A stretch of 64,000 bases of DNA, taken from positions 28,272,001 to 28,336,000 of the forward strand of contig NC_071671.1 in NCBI RefSeq assembly GCF_028554725.1. The letters run 5' to 3'. The DNA is from Zeugodacus cucurbitae. Lineage: Eukaryota; Arthropoda; Insecta; Diptera; Tephritidae. Positions 49,383 through 61,446 of this stretch are shown here, in pieces. Made by a program: the position numbers and the translations under genes. Each line of letters begins with the position of its first letter. The stretch's first letter is position 1. The notes beneath the pieces were generated by a model, which made no database searches, had not been told where the DNA came from, and worked only from the letters and a program-made list of their open reading frames with translations.

Positions 49383-51050
49383 TAGGGCTCTTAAAATTAT
49401 TCGATTAACTTGAAAACCGATTTTTCGAATATCCGGTTTGTAACCGTTCGTACGAATATTAACCGGTTAGTACTATTCGATTAGTCGCAATGTTACGACT
49501 ATTCGAATAATCGTTCTTCGAATAGTTGTACTGCTGCGACTATTCGAATAGTTGCTCCACTGGGATAGGGATGGCAACGATTAATCATTTGATTAAATTA
49601 ATCGATTATTTTCATTCAATTTACGATTTAATTGCATCGAAACACCTTTTCAAATTACTCGACTATTACTCGAGTAATTGCAAAATAATCGCAAACAGCA
49701 TTTTGAAATTTAATACATTTTATGTTCATCTAAGTTAGCTACAGGGGTCGAAATTGCAAACGGTGAAAACATAGTTAAATTCTAATATGTCAACGTAGTT
49801 TAATATCAACAAATGAATGTCTGGTAACACTGCATTTACAGTTAAGTCAAACGCATTTTACGTTAAGTTGTTTGAAGAGCAATGGCGTCAGTTAAAAGCG
49901 AAGTGTGGACATTTTTTTAATAAAATAAGCAATAACTACGTTAAATGTCAATTTTGCTGCAAAAATTTAAAATTTTCTAATAACATATCAAATATGTTGC
50001 AGCATTTAAAATTAAAGCATGCAACTGTAGCCTGGAAATTGGTGGTAAGTTGGAGCAATCGGTATTATATTTTAAATTTCTTCTAGTTATATATAAATAT
50101 ATGTGTACAAATTAGACTCTGCAATCTAGGAGTAAAGACAATGTTTCACTAAGTGATGATGACACTGACACCATTTTGTGCACTCTAGTGCACAAAAGAA
50201 GGAGGAAGGACAACGATTTTACATCTCCACAAGATGAATTGAGCTTTTATTTGAATTGTCAGGTATTAGATCTAAGTCGAAACACTATTTAGGCTTGGGA
50301 AGAAATGAAAACCGTTTACCCAAACTGTACGGACTTTCAAAAAAGTATTGTCATCTACTTGGTACCTCAGTATCAGCTGAGCGGCTTTTCTCAAAAGCGG
50401 GTGCAACTGCGACCGAAATACGCAATTGTTTGACAACAATACGTTTATCGAAATTGCTTTTTCTTCAAACTTGGTTGAACAGACTTCTAAATTTGCTTGA
50501 CTTCAATGAATATATATTCCTTTATGCTAAGACAAATGAATTTTTAATACAATTTTTTAATTTTATTTCCGTTTTTCTTTTTGTGTATATACGAACACAA
50601 TTTGAATGTCTGAAATAAGAATATAGTCTCCAATATTTTATTGGTTTTATTTTTACGCAAAGTTGCAAACATTGGAATTAATCGATTAATCGATTTTTTT
50701 ACATTAATTGCAATTAATTGCAATTATTTTTTTATATCTTGCAATTAATCATTTGATTATTTAATCGATTAAAAAAAAATTTTTGCCATCCCTACACTGG
50801 GAGCATTTGAATAAATGAAAATTCTTTGAAATCCAAGTAGCCTTCGATTTTTGTTTGTTTTTTTATGTGAAAATGTCAATTGTTCGCATTTTTCATGAGT
50901 TTCATATTTTTCAATAAACATAGATATTTAATGAACTTTCACTATTTGAATAGTCGACAACGAATGGTTAACCGAATAGTCAAAAATTAGCGGTTAATCG
51001 AATAGTCGATGACGATGCAAACCGAATATTATTATTCGAATAATGCCCTA
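49383..51050. mobile_element. MITE with TAGGGC ends, carrying a hAT element
   Basis: The ends tagggc and gcccta, with attcgaataa/ccgaatag motifs repeated in inverse array, bound a non-coding element inside the LINE endonuclease. About 20 LINE codons are missing at the site and no clear target duplication remains. It is present again at 55873-57540. Confidence 0.6.
49566..50794 (+). mobile_element. hAT element with perfect 8-bp TSD, deleted
   Basis: TIRs tagggatggcaa/ttgccatcccta are flanked by cactggga at 49558-49565 and 50795-50802. The frame at 49817-50086 is a BED-type zinc finger (CQFCCKNLKF...MLQHLKLKH). The frame at 50256-50618 holds the hAT C-terminal dimerisation motif (GTSVSAERLFSKAG). 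Most of the catalytic domain between them is deleted. It is present again at 56056-57284. Confidence 0.9.
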
Positions 51051-52133
51051 TTCGGTTAATTCGAGTCCACTCTGGTGGAAAAACATCTAGCCACAATTCG
51101 CATCAAAGCGAGGTTCTTCAACATATCGCTTATTTGCGCCAACGCCCCGACGGAAGAGAAGGACGAAGTGATCAAAGAGCGCTGCCCCGCCACGTTGACA
51201 AAATCGTGCTTGGCAATTTCAACGCTAGGATGGGTAAAGAAGGTGTCTTTGGCACCATAGTCGGAAAATTCAGCCTCCATGACGGGACATCGCCAAACGG
51301 CCTAACGCTGATCGACTTCGCTGGGGTCTGAAATATGGTCGTCTTTAGTACTAGATACCAGCATCAGAAAATCCACCAAGCTACTTGGCTGTCCCCCGAT
51401 CGAATCACTCGCAACCAGATCGATCATGTTGTGATAGTGTTTTTGAAGTGCGTACGCTTCGTGGGCCTAACATCGACTCGGACCACTATCTTGTAGCAGC
51501 TAAGATACACACCCGTCTCTGTGTAGAAAAGGGCACACGTCTACAAACAAAAGGAAGGTTCGACATCGAGAAACTACAATAACAACCGACAGCCGAATGA
51601 TTTTCAACTCGACTTGCACTCCTGCTCTCTGAGAGCACTCATCAGCAGAACGGTATAAAGGAACTGTGGGACGGCATATCAAGCTCCTTACGTACAGCTG
51701 CAACCGAAACTGCTGGCTTATAATGGCTGGTATAATGAGGATTGTCGTCTCGCAGTGGAGAAAACAGACTGCCTACCTCGCAATGTTGCGATCGACCGCA
51801 ACACGTGCGGGATGGGATAGATACCGGGTGCTGAAGAGGGAAACGGAACGCATTTGCAGACAAAAAAGAAATAGGCCAAAATGCGTGAGAGCTTGACAAC
51901 CTGGCCGACAGGGGTACTAATCGAAAATTTTACGAAAAGATCCGGCGACTAACTGAAGGTTTTATGACTGGAGCACACTCTGTGGGACCTCTAGAGGTGA
52001 TCTAGTTGTCTCTCCTTTAATTTCATTTTCTCAGCATGGATTTTGTAAAGGGAAATCTACAGTAACAAACTTGCTTGAATTCGTAAACCATGTGTCAATG
52101 GGTTTTAGGGATAATAAGAATACTGATGTTATA

Positions 52134-52816
52134 CGAGGGCTGCTATATATATTTCTGGTCTAGGCAAAACTAAGTTTTGCCAGGTGCAATCTGACATTTC
52201 CATTGGAAAGTTTGACATTTTTTAGCATAACATCATTCAGAACGTTTTGTCATTTAATCGTGAATTGTTTTATTTACAGGGAATTAAAAAATTCATCTCG
52301 GCCAAAAAATGGAATTAATTCGTGAACATTTTCGTGCGATCATTTTTCACAACTTTCGACGTGGATTATCGTGACAAGAGTGCGATGATGAACTAAAATC
52401 TTTGTATGGCTATGAAGCACCATCCTATAGCACTGTGAAAAACTGGTACAACGAATTCAATCGTGGCCGACGCTCGCTCAAAGACGAATTCCGTGAAGGT
52501 CGTCCAAAAACAGCCGTTGTGCCAAAGAACATCGATGCCATACGTGACATACCTTCAGATAGAGGCATGCCTATGCATTTCTCCCACCAGCATACATTCG
52601 ATATTGCATGAACACCTGGCCGTAAAAAAGGTTTGTTCTCGTTGGATCCCGCACAATTTGACAATCGCTCAAAAACAGTGCTTCGAAAATTGGTTTGAGC
52701 GCATGCAAAAGTGTATAAATCTTAATGGAGAATATTTTGAAAAACAATAAAACCATTTTCGTTGATAAATATTCCAATTTTCATTATTAGGCCAGAAATA
52801 TATATAGCAGCCCTCG
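52134..52816 (+). mobile_element. mariner element, second copy
   Basis: Duplicate of 45644-46326. It differs by one base at 52303 (c against a) just before the transposase start codon. Confidence 0.85.
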
Positions 52817-53801
52817 TATGTAAAGCATTCGATAGAGTAAACCACTCAATTCTTTTGCAAAAACTGGATCCTCTTGGTTTTCAACCAAGACTTCTTGAAT
52901 GGGTATCCTCATATCTTACTAATAGAAAACAACAAGTTTCATTTAATAATACATTATCCGATTCAATTAGTGTCCCTTCAGGCGTTCCACAAGGTAGTCA
53001 TCTCGGCCCGATTCTGTTCTTGCTGTTCATCAATGATATACCTTCTGTAATTAAGTTTTCAGAAATTTTATTATATGCGGATGATGTAAAACTTTTTAAA
53101 TCATATACTTCTCATAACGAAAGGACTGAGTTGATCCTTCTCCCTATGTAATAACTAACTTCAGTTTAGAGCAAGTTTTTAGCTTTGTTGATTTAGGAGT
53201 TACTATGGACCCTAACCTAAATTTTAATTCTCATGTAAATTCAATTGTCTTAAAAGCTAAAGGTGCTCTTAGCTTTGTTAAACGTTGGTCTAAAGAAATT
53301 AGTGATCCGTATATTACTAAAATTCTTTTTACAACATTGGTAAGGCCTATATTGGAGTATGGTTCTGTGGTATGGAATCCTAGCTATCAATCCCATTCTG
53401 ATAAGCTTGAGTCCGTTCAAAAACAATTTTTACTTTTTGCTTTAGGCCACTTACATTGGGATTCAAGATTGAATCTTCCCCCGTATACCAGTCGTTTAAA
53501 ACTTATAAATCTTCCCACACTCACTAGTCGCAGAGAAATGCTAGGTATAATATTCCTAGTAAAACTTCTGAATGGTTTAGTTTGTAGTTCATTTCTTTTG
53601 TCTGATATTAAGTTTAATGCCCAATTGCTTGCATCTAGGCAGTTTAGACCATTACTTCTAAAATCTTCTAGAACAAATTTTGAGTTAAACGAACCATTCC
53701 GCCGAATATGTCCGGATTTCAATTCTCATTCCAACACATTTGTTCCATCTGACTCAATATTTAGCATCAAAAAAACTATTTTGCCTTCTCTTAATAAGTA
53801 A
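52817..53801 (+). pseudogene. LINE reverse transcriptase C-terminal half, second copy
   Basis: Duplicate of 46327-47311, with the same stop and deletion near 53150. No difference was noticed in this stretch. Confidence 0.75.
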
Positions 53802-53835
53802 TATTCAGAAATTTTTAACTATTTGTTTTTATAAA

Positions 53836-55475
53836 TTATTCAATCTCAGCTGTTGAAATGTTTTTTTCTGTAACGGAGCAGTTTGAGAACTGAACACTTA
53901 AAAATCTCTTGCCTTTCTAGACTCGGCAAATTTCGCTCGTATGCGGACTGCGTCCCACGCGTCGGTTGGGCGTCAAAGTAATTGAAAACATTGGCGTGAT
54001 CAGGTTCCCTTAGAAGTTATATTTGACATATAAATATAAATATGATTTAAACATGCTTTATTTCCGATATAAATTTATTGAGAATGGGTCCCTACAACTA
54101 TGGAAATATTACTGAAGGCGAAAAGCTCCCTAGATATAAAACTTGCCTAGCCTCGCCTACCCTACAGCCTTACAATTTCTAGATATTCCGCTGTGGCCTC
54201 GCACCCTCGTACCATTAACTGGCATTGACTGATAATGAGGTTAGACATTTTTTACACATTGCTGGTATTGCCGCTTTCCTACCGGCCATCCTTTCTCTGA
54301 AGGATGCTATGCTCCTAAGCAATATATAGAGCAGCCGCTTGCGCTTTAAAAACGTTACACCAGCATTGAAGTCCCCTCGACCACACAAGAAAATTAACTT
54401 ACATTCATATTAAAAAAAGTTGTTAAATTGTTAATATACATATAATGTTTTCATATAATCTGTAATTTTTATACAATCAGGCATGTTCTGCAAATCGTTT
54501 TCGGGCAATATTTTCGCATTTTCCGTTTTCAAATCGTTTGACATGTTCTGTAAATCGTTTCGTTTTTGTTTTTTCGAATATCACCAAATCGGTTCGTCGC
54601 CCTGTTCTGCAAATTAGAATCGTTACAATTTTCCGATTTCGTATTCGGCAAGATAAACGATAGCGATTTTGAATCATAAATCAACGTTTTGCTTAAGAAG
54701 CATTTATAACATTGTACGTATTTATTAAAAAAACATAAAAATAATGTTATTAAATATTAATAAGCATATATAAATATATTTTGCCTGGACTTGTGGAATT
54801 TTCGTCGCCTTTGAGGGCATTTAGGATTCTCGAAATTTTGGGGTAGAAAGTTAGTGTAGTGGCGGAAGAACGTCCACAGACAGGCATGTAAACTCTCTAC
54901 ATGTTTCCGAAACTCAAGAAGGTGTTTAGAAACAAAATAAGAATCCACTCATAGAATCATCATATTTATGCTGAAAATACTCTGTATGTTAAAAAAATAT
55001 GTTCGTATACAAATCGTTTTACCGTAGCTGCATGAGTGCCATCAATGCATCCTCTTCTCTTGGTATTCTAAATTGTTGCACAAAATGAAGTTTTGCCTTT
55101 CTGAAATCAACTTCAAACATTTGAAGCTTAATCCACTCCATCATCGTATAAAATTTTGGATATTGTGCTTCTACCCATAGCAATATCGGTATCCTTTCCA
55201 ACTGAACGCTGATATGAACCTTCAGCGAAAAACCTAAGACTTGCCGCCAATTTTATTAAAATGCATGCATAATTAACCGACATCTGGAAACAAATCTGAA
55301 ACAAAAAGAAATCATCTCAAGTCGACAAGTAGAAACGTTCTAGTAAAACTCACGTGGAATCCATTGCAGACAGGGGATTAGAATAGTCTCTCAAATGCCG
55401 CCCTTCGATTTCATCTTAATTAGGAGGATGGAGTCATATGTAGAAGTTCACGTAAGAGAGGAAAGTTTCTGACTG
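53836..55475. other. unclassified sequence inside duplication unit 2
   Basis: Duplicate of 47346-48985, with one difference noticed at 54058 (t against c). No gene recognised. Confidence 0.4.
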
Positions 55476-55872
55476 TCATTCACTTGGGAGTGGCCAGGAA
55501 CGATTCTTTTGCATGTTACTCAAGCAGCTCACGACTTCCGGTCTTAGACCAAGTATCCTCTCGGTAGCCAACAGACATCCGTTCCGCGGCGAGCTATAGT
55601 GAGAATTCCGCTTATGCGGTTGTGCGGAGGGTTTGGGACCTACCACATAAAAACGAATAACCAATGAACAGGAAGCAACAGCCTCTGAAAAGAACCCCTA
55701 TTTTGATGACGATCACTGCAAACGTATTAAGGACTATGATTTAAGGGCATGCACCTGGAATGTCCGGATCCTTAATTGGGAAGGCTGACATCATCACCGC
55801 CATCCAAGATGGACGGGACAAGGACGGAAGAAGGTGGGTCCTTGTGACATCTACTACAGCGGCCATATAAAG

Positions 55873-57540
55873 TAGGGCTCTTAAAATTATTCGATTAACT
55901 TGAAAACCGATTTTTCGAATATCCGGTTTGTAACCGTTCGTACGAATATTAACCGGTTAGTACTATTCGATTAGTCGCAATGTTACGACTATTCGAATAA
56001 TCGTTCTTCGAATAGTTGTACTGCTGCGACTATTCGAATAGTTGCTCCACTGGGATAGGGATGGCAACGATTAATCATTTGATTAAATTAATCGATTATT
56101 TTCATTCAATTTACGATTTAATTGCATCGAAACACCTTTTCAAATTACTCGACTATTACTCGAGTAATTGCAAAATAATCGCAAACAGCATTTTGAAATT
56201 TAATACATTTTATGTTCATCTAAGTTAGCTACAGGGGTCGAAATTGCAAACGGTGTAAACATAGTTAAATTCTAATATGTCAACGTAGTTTAATATCAAC
56301 AAATGAATGTCTGGTAACACTGCATTTACAGTTAAGTCAAACGCATTTTACGTTAAGTTGTTTGAAGAGCAATGGCGTCAGTTAAAAGCGAAGTGTGGAC
56401 ATTTTTTTAATAAAATAAGCAATAACTACGTTAAATGTCAATTTTGCTGCAAAAATTTAAAATTTTCTAATAACATATCAAATATGTTGCAGCATTTAAA
56501 ATTAAAGCATGCAACTGTAGCCTGGAAATTGGTGGTAAGTTGGAGCAATCGGTATTATATTTTAAATTTCTTCTAGTTATATATAAATATATGTGTACAA
56601 ATTAGACTCTGCAATCTAGGAGTAAAGACAATGTTTCACTAAGTGATGATGACACTGACACCATTTTGTGCACTCTAGTGCACAAAAGAAGGAGGAAGGA
56701 CAACGATTTTACATCTCCACAAGATGAATTGAGCTTTTATTTGAATTGTCAGGTATTAGATCTAAGTCGAAACACTATTTAGGCTTGGGAAGAAATGAAA
56801 ACCGTTTACCCAAACTGTACGGACTTTCAAAAAAGTATTGTCATCTACTTGGTACCTCAGTATCAGCAGAGCGGCTTTTCTCAAAAGCGGGTGCAACTGC
56901 GACCGAAATACGCAATTGTTTGACAACAATACGTTTATCGAAATTGCTTTTTCTTCAAACTTGGTTGAACAGACTTCTAAATTTGCTTGACTTCAATGAA
57001 TATATATTCCTTTATGCTAAGACAAATGAATTTTTAATACAATTTTTTAATTTTATTTCCGTTTTTCTTTTTGTGTATATACGAACACAATTTGAATGTC
57101 TGAAATAAGAATATAGTCTCCAATATTTTATTGGTTTTATTTTTACGCAAAGTTGCAAACATTGGAATTAATCGATTAATCGATTTTTTTACATTAATTG
57201 CAATTAATTGCAATTATTTTTTTATATCTTGCAATTAATCATTTGATTATTTAATCGATTAAAAAAAAATTTTTGCCATCCCTACACTGGGAGCATTTGA
57301 ATAAATGAAAATTCTTTGAAATCCAAGTAGCCTTCGATTTTTGTTTGTTTTTTTATGTGAAAATGTCAATTGTTCGCATTTTTCATGAGTTTCATATTTT
57401 TCAATAAACATAGATATTTAATGAACTTTCACTATTTGAATAGTCGACAACGAATGGTTAACCGAATAGTCAAAAATTAGCGGTTAATCGAATAGTCGAT
57501 GACGATGCAAACCGAATATTATTATTCGAATAATGCCCTA
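55873..57540. mobile_element. MITE with TAGGGC ends, second copy
   Basis: Duplicate of 49383-51050, including its nested hAT element and TSDs. Confidence 0.6.
56056..57284 (+). mobile_element. hAT element, second copy
   Basis: Duplicate of 49566-50794. Two differences were noticed, at 56256 and 56868; the second is silent in the C-terminal motif (SAERLF in both). Confidence 0.9.
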
Positions 57541-58512
57541 TTCGGTTAATTCGAGTCCACTCTGGTGGAAAAACATCTAGCCACAATTCGCATCAAAGCG
57601 AGGTTCTTCAACATATCGCTTATTTGCGCCAACGCCCCGACGGAAGAGAAGGACGAAGTGATCAAAGAGCGCTGCCCCGCCACGTTGACAAAATCGTGCT
57701 TGGCAATTTCAACGCTAGGATGGGTAAAGAAGGTGTCTTTGGCACCATAGTCGGGAAATTCAGCCTCCATGACGGGACATCGCCAAACGGCCTAACGCTG
57801 ATCGACTTCGCTGGGGTCTGAAATATGGTCGTCTTTAGTACTAGATACCAGCATCAGAAAATCCACCAAGCTACTTGGCTGTCCCCCGATCGAATCACTC
57901 GCAACCAAATCGATCATGTTGTGATAGTGTTTTTGAAGTGCGTACGCTTCGTGGGCCTAACATCGACTCGGACCACTATCTTGTAGCAGCTAAGATACAC
58001 ACCCGTCTCTGTGTAGAAAAGGGCACACGTCTACAAACAAAAGGAAGGTTCGACATCGAGAAACTACAATAACAACCGACAGCCGAATGATTTTCAACTC
58101 GACTTGCACTCCTGCTCTCTGAGAGCACTCATCAGCAGAACGGTATAAAGGAACTGTGGGACGGCATATCAAGCTCCTTACGTACAGCTGCAACCGAAAC
58201 TGCTGGCTTATAATGGCTGGTATAATGAGGATTGTCGTCTCGCAGTGGAGAAAACAGACTGCCTACCTCGCAATGTTGCGATCGACCGCAACACGTGCGG
58301 GATGGGATAGATACCGGGTGCTGAAGAGGGAAACGGAACGCATTTGCAGACAAAAAAGAAATAGGCCAAAATGCGTGAGAGCTTGACAACCTGGCCGACA
58401 GGGGTACTAATCGAAAATTTTACGAAAAGATCCGGCGACTAACTGAAGGTTTTATGACTGGAGCACACTCTGTGGGACCTCCAGAGGTGATCTAGTTGTT
58501 GATGACCAGAGT

Positions 58513-59346
58513 ATGCTGAGTTTGTGGAAGGAACACTTCTCCAGCCTGCTGAATGGCAGTGAAAGTACAACACCAGGAGGTGCCGAACCCGATTCCCCAA
58601 TCGACGACGGTGGAACAGATGTTTCATTACCCGACCGTGAAGAAATTCGAATAGCAATTACCCGCATGAAGAACAACAATGCGGCGGGGGCCGATGGATT
58701 GCCGGGCGAGCTATTCAAATACGGCGGCGAGGAGCTGATAGGGTGCAATCATCAGCTTCTTTGCGGAATATTGTCGGAAGAAAGCATGCCCGATCAGTGC
58801 CTAGTCCACAAAAAGGGAGACCCCACAATCTGCGCCAATTACCGTAAGGTAAGCGTCCTTAACATCGCTTATAAGGTTGTATCGAGCGTACCGTGTGAAA
58901 GACTAAAGCCCACCGTTAACAAACTGGTTGGACCTTATCAGTGTGCCTTTAGACCTGGAAAATCTGCATCTGACCAGATATTCACCATCCGCCAAATCGT
59001 GGAAAAGACCCGTGAAAAGAGGATCGACACACACCATTTCTTTGTCGATTTTAAAGCTGCTTTCTACAGCACGAAAAGGAGTTGCCTTTATGCCGCTTTG
59101 TCTGAATTTGCTATCCCCGCAAAACTAATACGGCTGTGTAAGCTGACGTTGAGCAACACCATCGGGAAGGACCTCTCCGAGCCGTTCGATACCAAACGAG
59201 GTTTCAGACAAGCTGACTCGCTATCGTGTGACTTCTTTAACCTGATGCTGGAAAAAATAGTTCGAGCTGCAGAGCTAAATAGAGAAGGTACAATTTTTTA
59301 TAAGAGTGAACAGCTGCTTGCGTTCGCCGATGATATCGATATCTAG
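58513..59346 (+). pseudogene. RTE-like LINE reverse transcriptase domain, truncated
   Basis: An open stretch of 277 codons covers the linker, fingers and palm of the reverse transcriptase up to ADDIDI. Relative to copy 1 it lacks a few codons between TLSNT and IGKDLSEPF and has FYSTKR and FRQADS substitutions in conserved boxes. The frame ends directly after the catalytic box, so no active enzyme is expected. Confidence 0.75.
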
Positions 59347-59431
59347 ACTGGATGAGGAAGCGAAGCGTATGGGTCTGGTGGTGAGCAGGACAACACAAAA
59401 TATCTCCTGTCATCAAACAAACAGTCAACGT

Positions 59432-59843
59432 CATATTTGTTATAACTTTTAAAAATTTTACATTTCACATATCAGTGGCAGCTCTACAGCGGCCATTGTC
59501 GTCGGCAAAATTAGAAACATTTTTAATTTGGCGACAGCGAAGACATCAACCATTTTGTCGCGAAGTCGTGCTGTTGTCTAAAAAACTGTGCCCATAAGAA
59601 CGCGTGTATTTTAATATTTGACAGATGTTGCTGGTCGCTTGTCATCGTCTATGTGATCAGCACTTCAGACAGCAATTTCATTGTTGCCGTTCTAAAATCT
59701 TTCACTTCAATAAAATTTACATATATAGTTTAAAGTGAAATTATTTGTGCAAAAAATGTAAAAATTGGCGATTTATTTGTTTTAAATAATCGATTGTTAT
59801 TATAAACGATATATCAAAGCTATTTTACGTTTCTGCTGGCAAA
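59432..59843. repeat. direct repeat unit 1 (~220 bp core plus spacer)
   Basis: The core from attttacatttcacatatcag to tttgacagatgt... recurs at ~59855-60070 with roughly 90% identity and a period of ~413 bp. It has no protein and no known repeat family that I can name. Confidence 0.7.
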
Positions 59844-60075
59844 ATAACGTCATACTTGTAATTTTACATTTCACATATTAGTGGCAGCTCTACAGCGACC
59901 ATTGTCGTCGGCAAAATTAGAAAGATTTCTAATTTGGCGACAGCGAAGACTTCAACCCTTTTGTGGTGAAGTCGTGCTGTTGTCTAAAAATCGGTGCCCA
60001 TAAGAACGCGTGTATTTTAATATTTGACAGATGTCTCTCGTCGCTTGTAGTCGTCTATGTGTTCGGCACTATAAT
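59844..60075. repeat. direct repeat unit 2
   Basis: Second copy of the ~220-bp core. Both begin cgtcata(t/c)ttg, and the LINE ends exactly at the start of the first copy. Confidence 0.7.
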
Positions 60076-60096
60076 ACACGGTTTTTGTTTTGCTTA

Positions 60097-61147
60097 GACC
60101 CCTTCCACACAGGCAATTCTTAGTTTTATAGGAGAGAGGGCGACGAGGAGAGGAGAATCGCGCCGAGTCTACTGTGTTCGGGCAACACGAGTTTGTGTTC
60201 TTATTCGTAACAGTTCGCTGCTACGTAGCACATTTTAAAATTAATGTATACAATATACAGTATACTCTCGAAAAGTAAATCGATTGGTATTTTGGTTAAT
60301 TTACTTTTTCGAATAATTTACTTTTCCAAATATATACATAAATTATCTGTTTTTATAATATTAAATGCATTTTTAAACTTAAAAAATTCATTCATTTATT
60401 TGCTTCAATAAAACATATGGATTTACACGAAAAACATATTTACATTTACATACATACATATGTATTTACTATGAAGAGAAAAAATCTTGAATATTCTTTT
60501 GTTTTTTTCTTTTGCAATATATTTTCTGACCATTTTTGTACGACAATTCAAAAAGTCTGACACCTGATTTGCATCGTTTTCATTTTTAAACCAGTGGATC
60601 AAGTAGGAGAGTTTATTTACTAAAAAGACGCGATAAACAAGAGAGTAAGTGTTTTTGCAACATCGTAAAAAACGCTGCTTGCTTCGTTTCGAATTTTATC
60701 ACACTCTCTGAAAAGTAAATTAAAAAATTTACTTTTTAAAGTAAATTAAAAAATTTACTTTTTCGAGGTGCATGTGTAATCTTAAAGGTGATTAACTTTT
60801 CCGCGATTATTTACTTTCTGAGAATTTACATTTCGAGAGTATACTGTATTTGAAAATTTGAATTTAATCATTTAATTTTGTTTGTAATTTGCAAATACAT
60901 ATAGAAAAATGCATAATATAATTAAAATAAGTTAGAAAATGGAGAATAACGATACAAATTAGTTAATGAAATATATTTTTTTGTTTGGAAACGATGCGTA
61001 CAAGAATTGAGAAAATTATATGAAAGAGAATGAGAAAAAGACACGAACAGAGTGGTTGAACAAGAATTGTTCGTGTGAACGCAATGGGCGACAGCAAAAG
61101 GGAATCGCCCGCGAATTAGCAACATGATTGCGTGTGTGAAAGTGGTC
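60097..61147. mobile_element. Harbinger-like element with TTA target site, no transposase
   Basis: The ends gaccccttccacacaggcaa and inverse gaccactttcacacacgcaa match at about 17 of 20 bases and are flanked by TTA on both sides (60094-60096, 61148-61150). A 3-bp TWA target duplication and this terminus style fit PIF/Harbinger. Another MITE (60258-60846) fills its middle. It ends ~225 bp upstream of the F-box start codon. Confidence 0.55.
60258..60846. mobile_element. pogo/Tc1-like MITE, TA target site
   Basis: The ends cagtatactctcgaaaagtaa and inverse cagtatactctcgaaatgtaa are flanked by TA. The interior is built of taaattaaaaaatttactttt inverted pairs that can fold. No coding. Confidence 0.75.
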
Positions 61148-61374
61148 TTATAATTAGCAACCACTAGCAAGTGAAAAGCAAACCTGCCAACAGGATCAGC
61201 TTTCCGAACAGCTGTTGAAACATATGGGTGAATTGCTCAGAATAGAATTCAATGGGAGAAATAATATAATTGTTTTTAAAGAAAACAAGCTTATCTTTGT
61301 GTTTCTTTATATATGTAACATATCAAAATAAATTTAACTGGCATTTATTTAATTACATATTTTAAGTTCAAAAA

Positions 61375-61446
61375 ATGGAATCATACGAATTAAATAATGA
61401 AGATTTTAGGAGCTGGATTTCCAGTTATGGTGATTTACCCATAGAG
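61375..61446 (+). CDS. F-box gene exon 1
   Basis: It encodes the first 24 residues up to LPIE, splitting the F-box; donor gtaagg. The ATG has A at -3. Confidence 0.88.

Larger units (their letters stand above)
45519..52008. repeat. 6,490-bp tandem duplication, unit 1
   Basis: This unit and 52009-58498 are direct head-to-tail copies. Seven base differences were noticed: 45813, 47568, 49766, 50378, 51265, 51418 and 51992 against the same positions +6490. The left flank is the LINE reverse transcriptase. The right end stops inside the RTE-like LINE. The junction at 52008/52009 joins the two LINEs with at most 1-2 bp of shared sequence. Confidence 0.95.
48986..52008 (+). mobile_element. RTE-like LINE copy 3, 5' part, interrupted and cut by the duplication
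   Basis: The 5' leader and endonuclease start (YDLRACTWNVRIL) lie at about 49000-49382. The endonuclease resumes at 51051 after an insertion: ATIRIKARFFNISLICA, the GNFNARMGKEGVFGT box (GDFN in the family) and LSPDRITRNQIDHV, SDHYLVAAKI. It ends at 52008 in the linker before the reverse transcriptase. Frameshifts occur, and the catalytic GDFN Asp is replaced by Asn. Confidence 0.75.
52009..58498. repeat. 6,490-bp tandem duplication, unit 2
   Basis: This is the second copy of 45519-52008. Its right end runs uninterrupted into the remainder of the RTE-like LINE (58499 onward). Unit 1 therefore keeps the native left junction and unit 2 the native right junction, as expected for one tandem duplication. 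Confidence 0.95.
55476..59431 (+). mobile_element. RTE-like LINE copy 3, complete run through reverse transcriptase
   Basis: The 5' part duplicates 48986-52008 (interrupted at 55873-57540). From 58499 it continues as the original element: DQSMLSLWKEHFSSLLNGSE, NNNAAGADGLPGELFK, CERLKPTVN, GPYQCAFRPGKS, FVDFKAAF and LAFADDIDI. FADD replaces YADD. A stop at 59344 and a deletion precede a last ~85 bp fragment ending at 59431. It lacks the C-terminal domain seen in copies 1 and 2. Confidence 0.8.

Noticed and set aside
49526..49738. Open frame MYCCDYSNSCS...
   Set aside because: It spans a MITE/hAT junction and inverted attcgaata motifs; not a gene.
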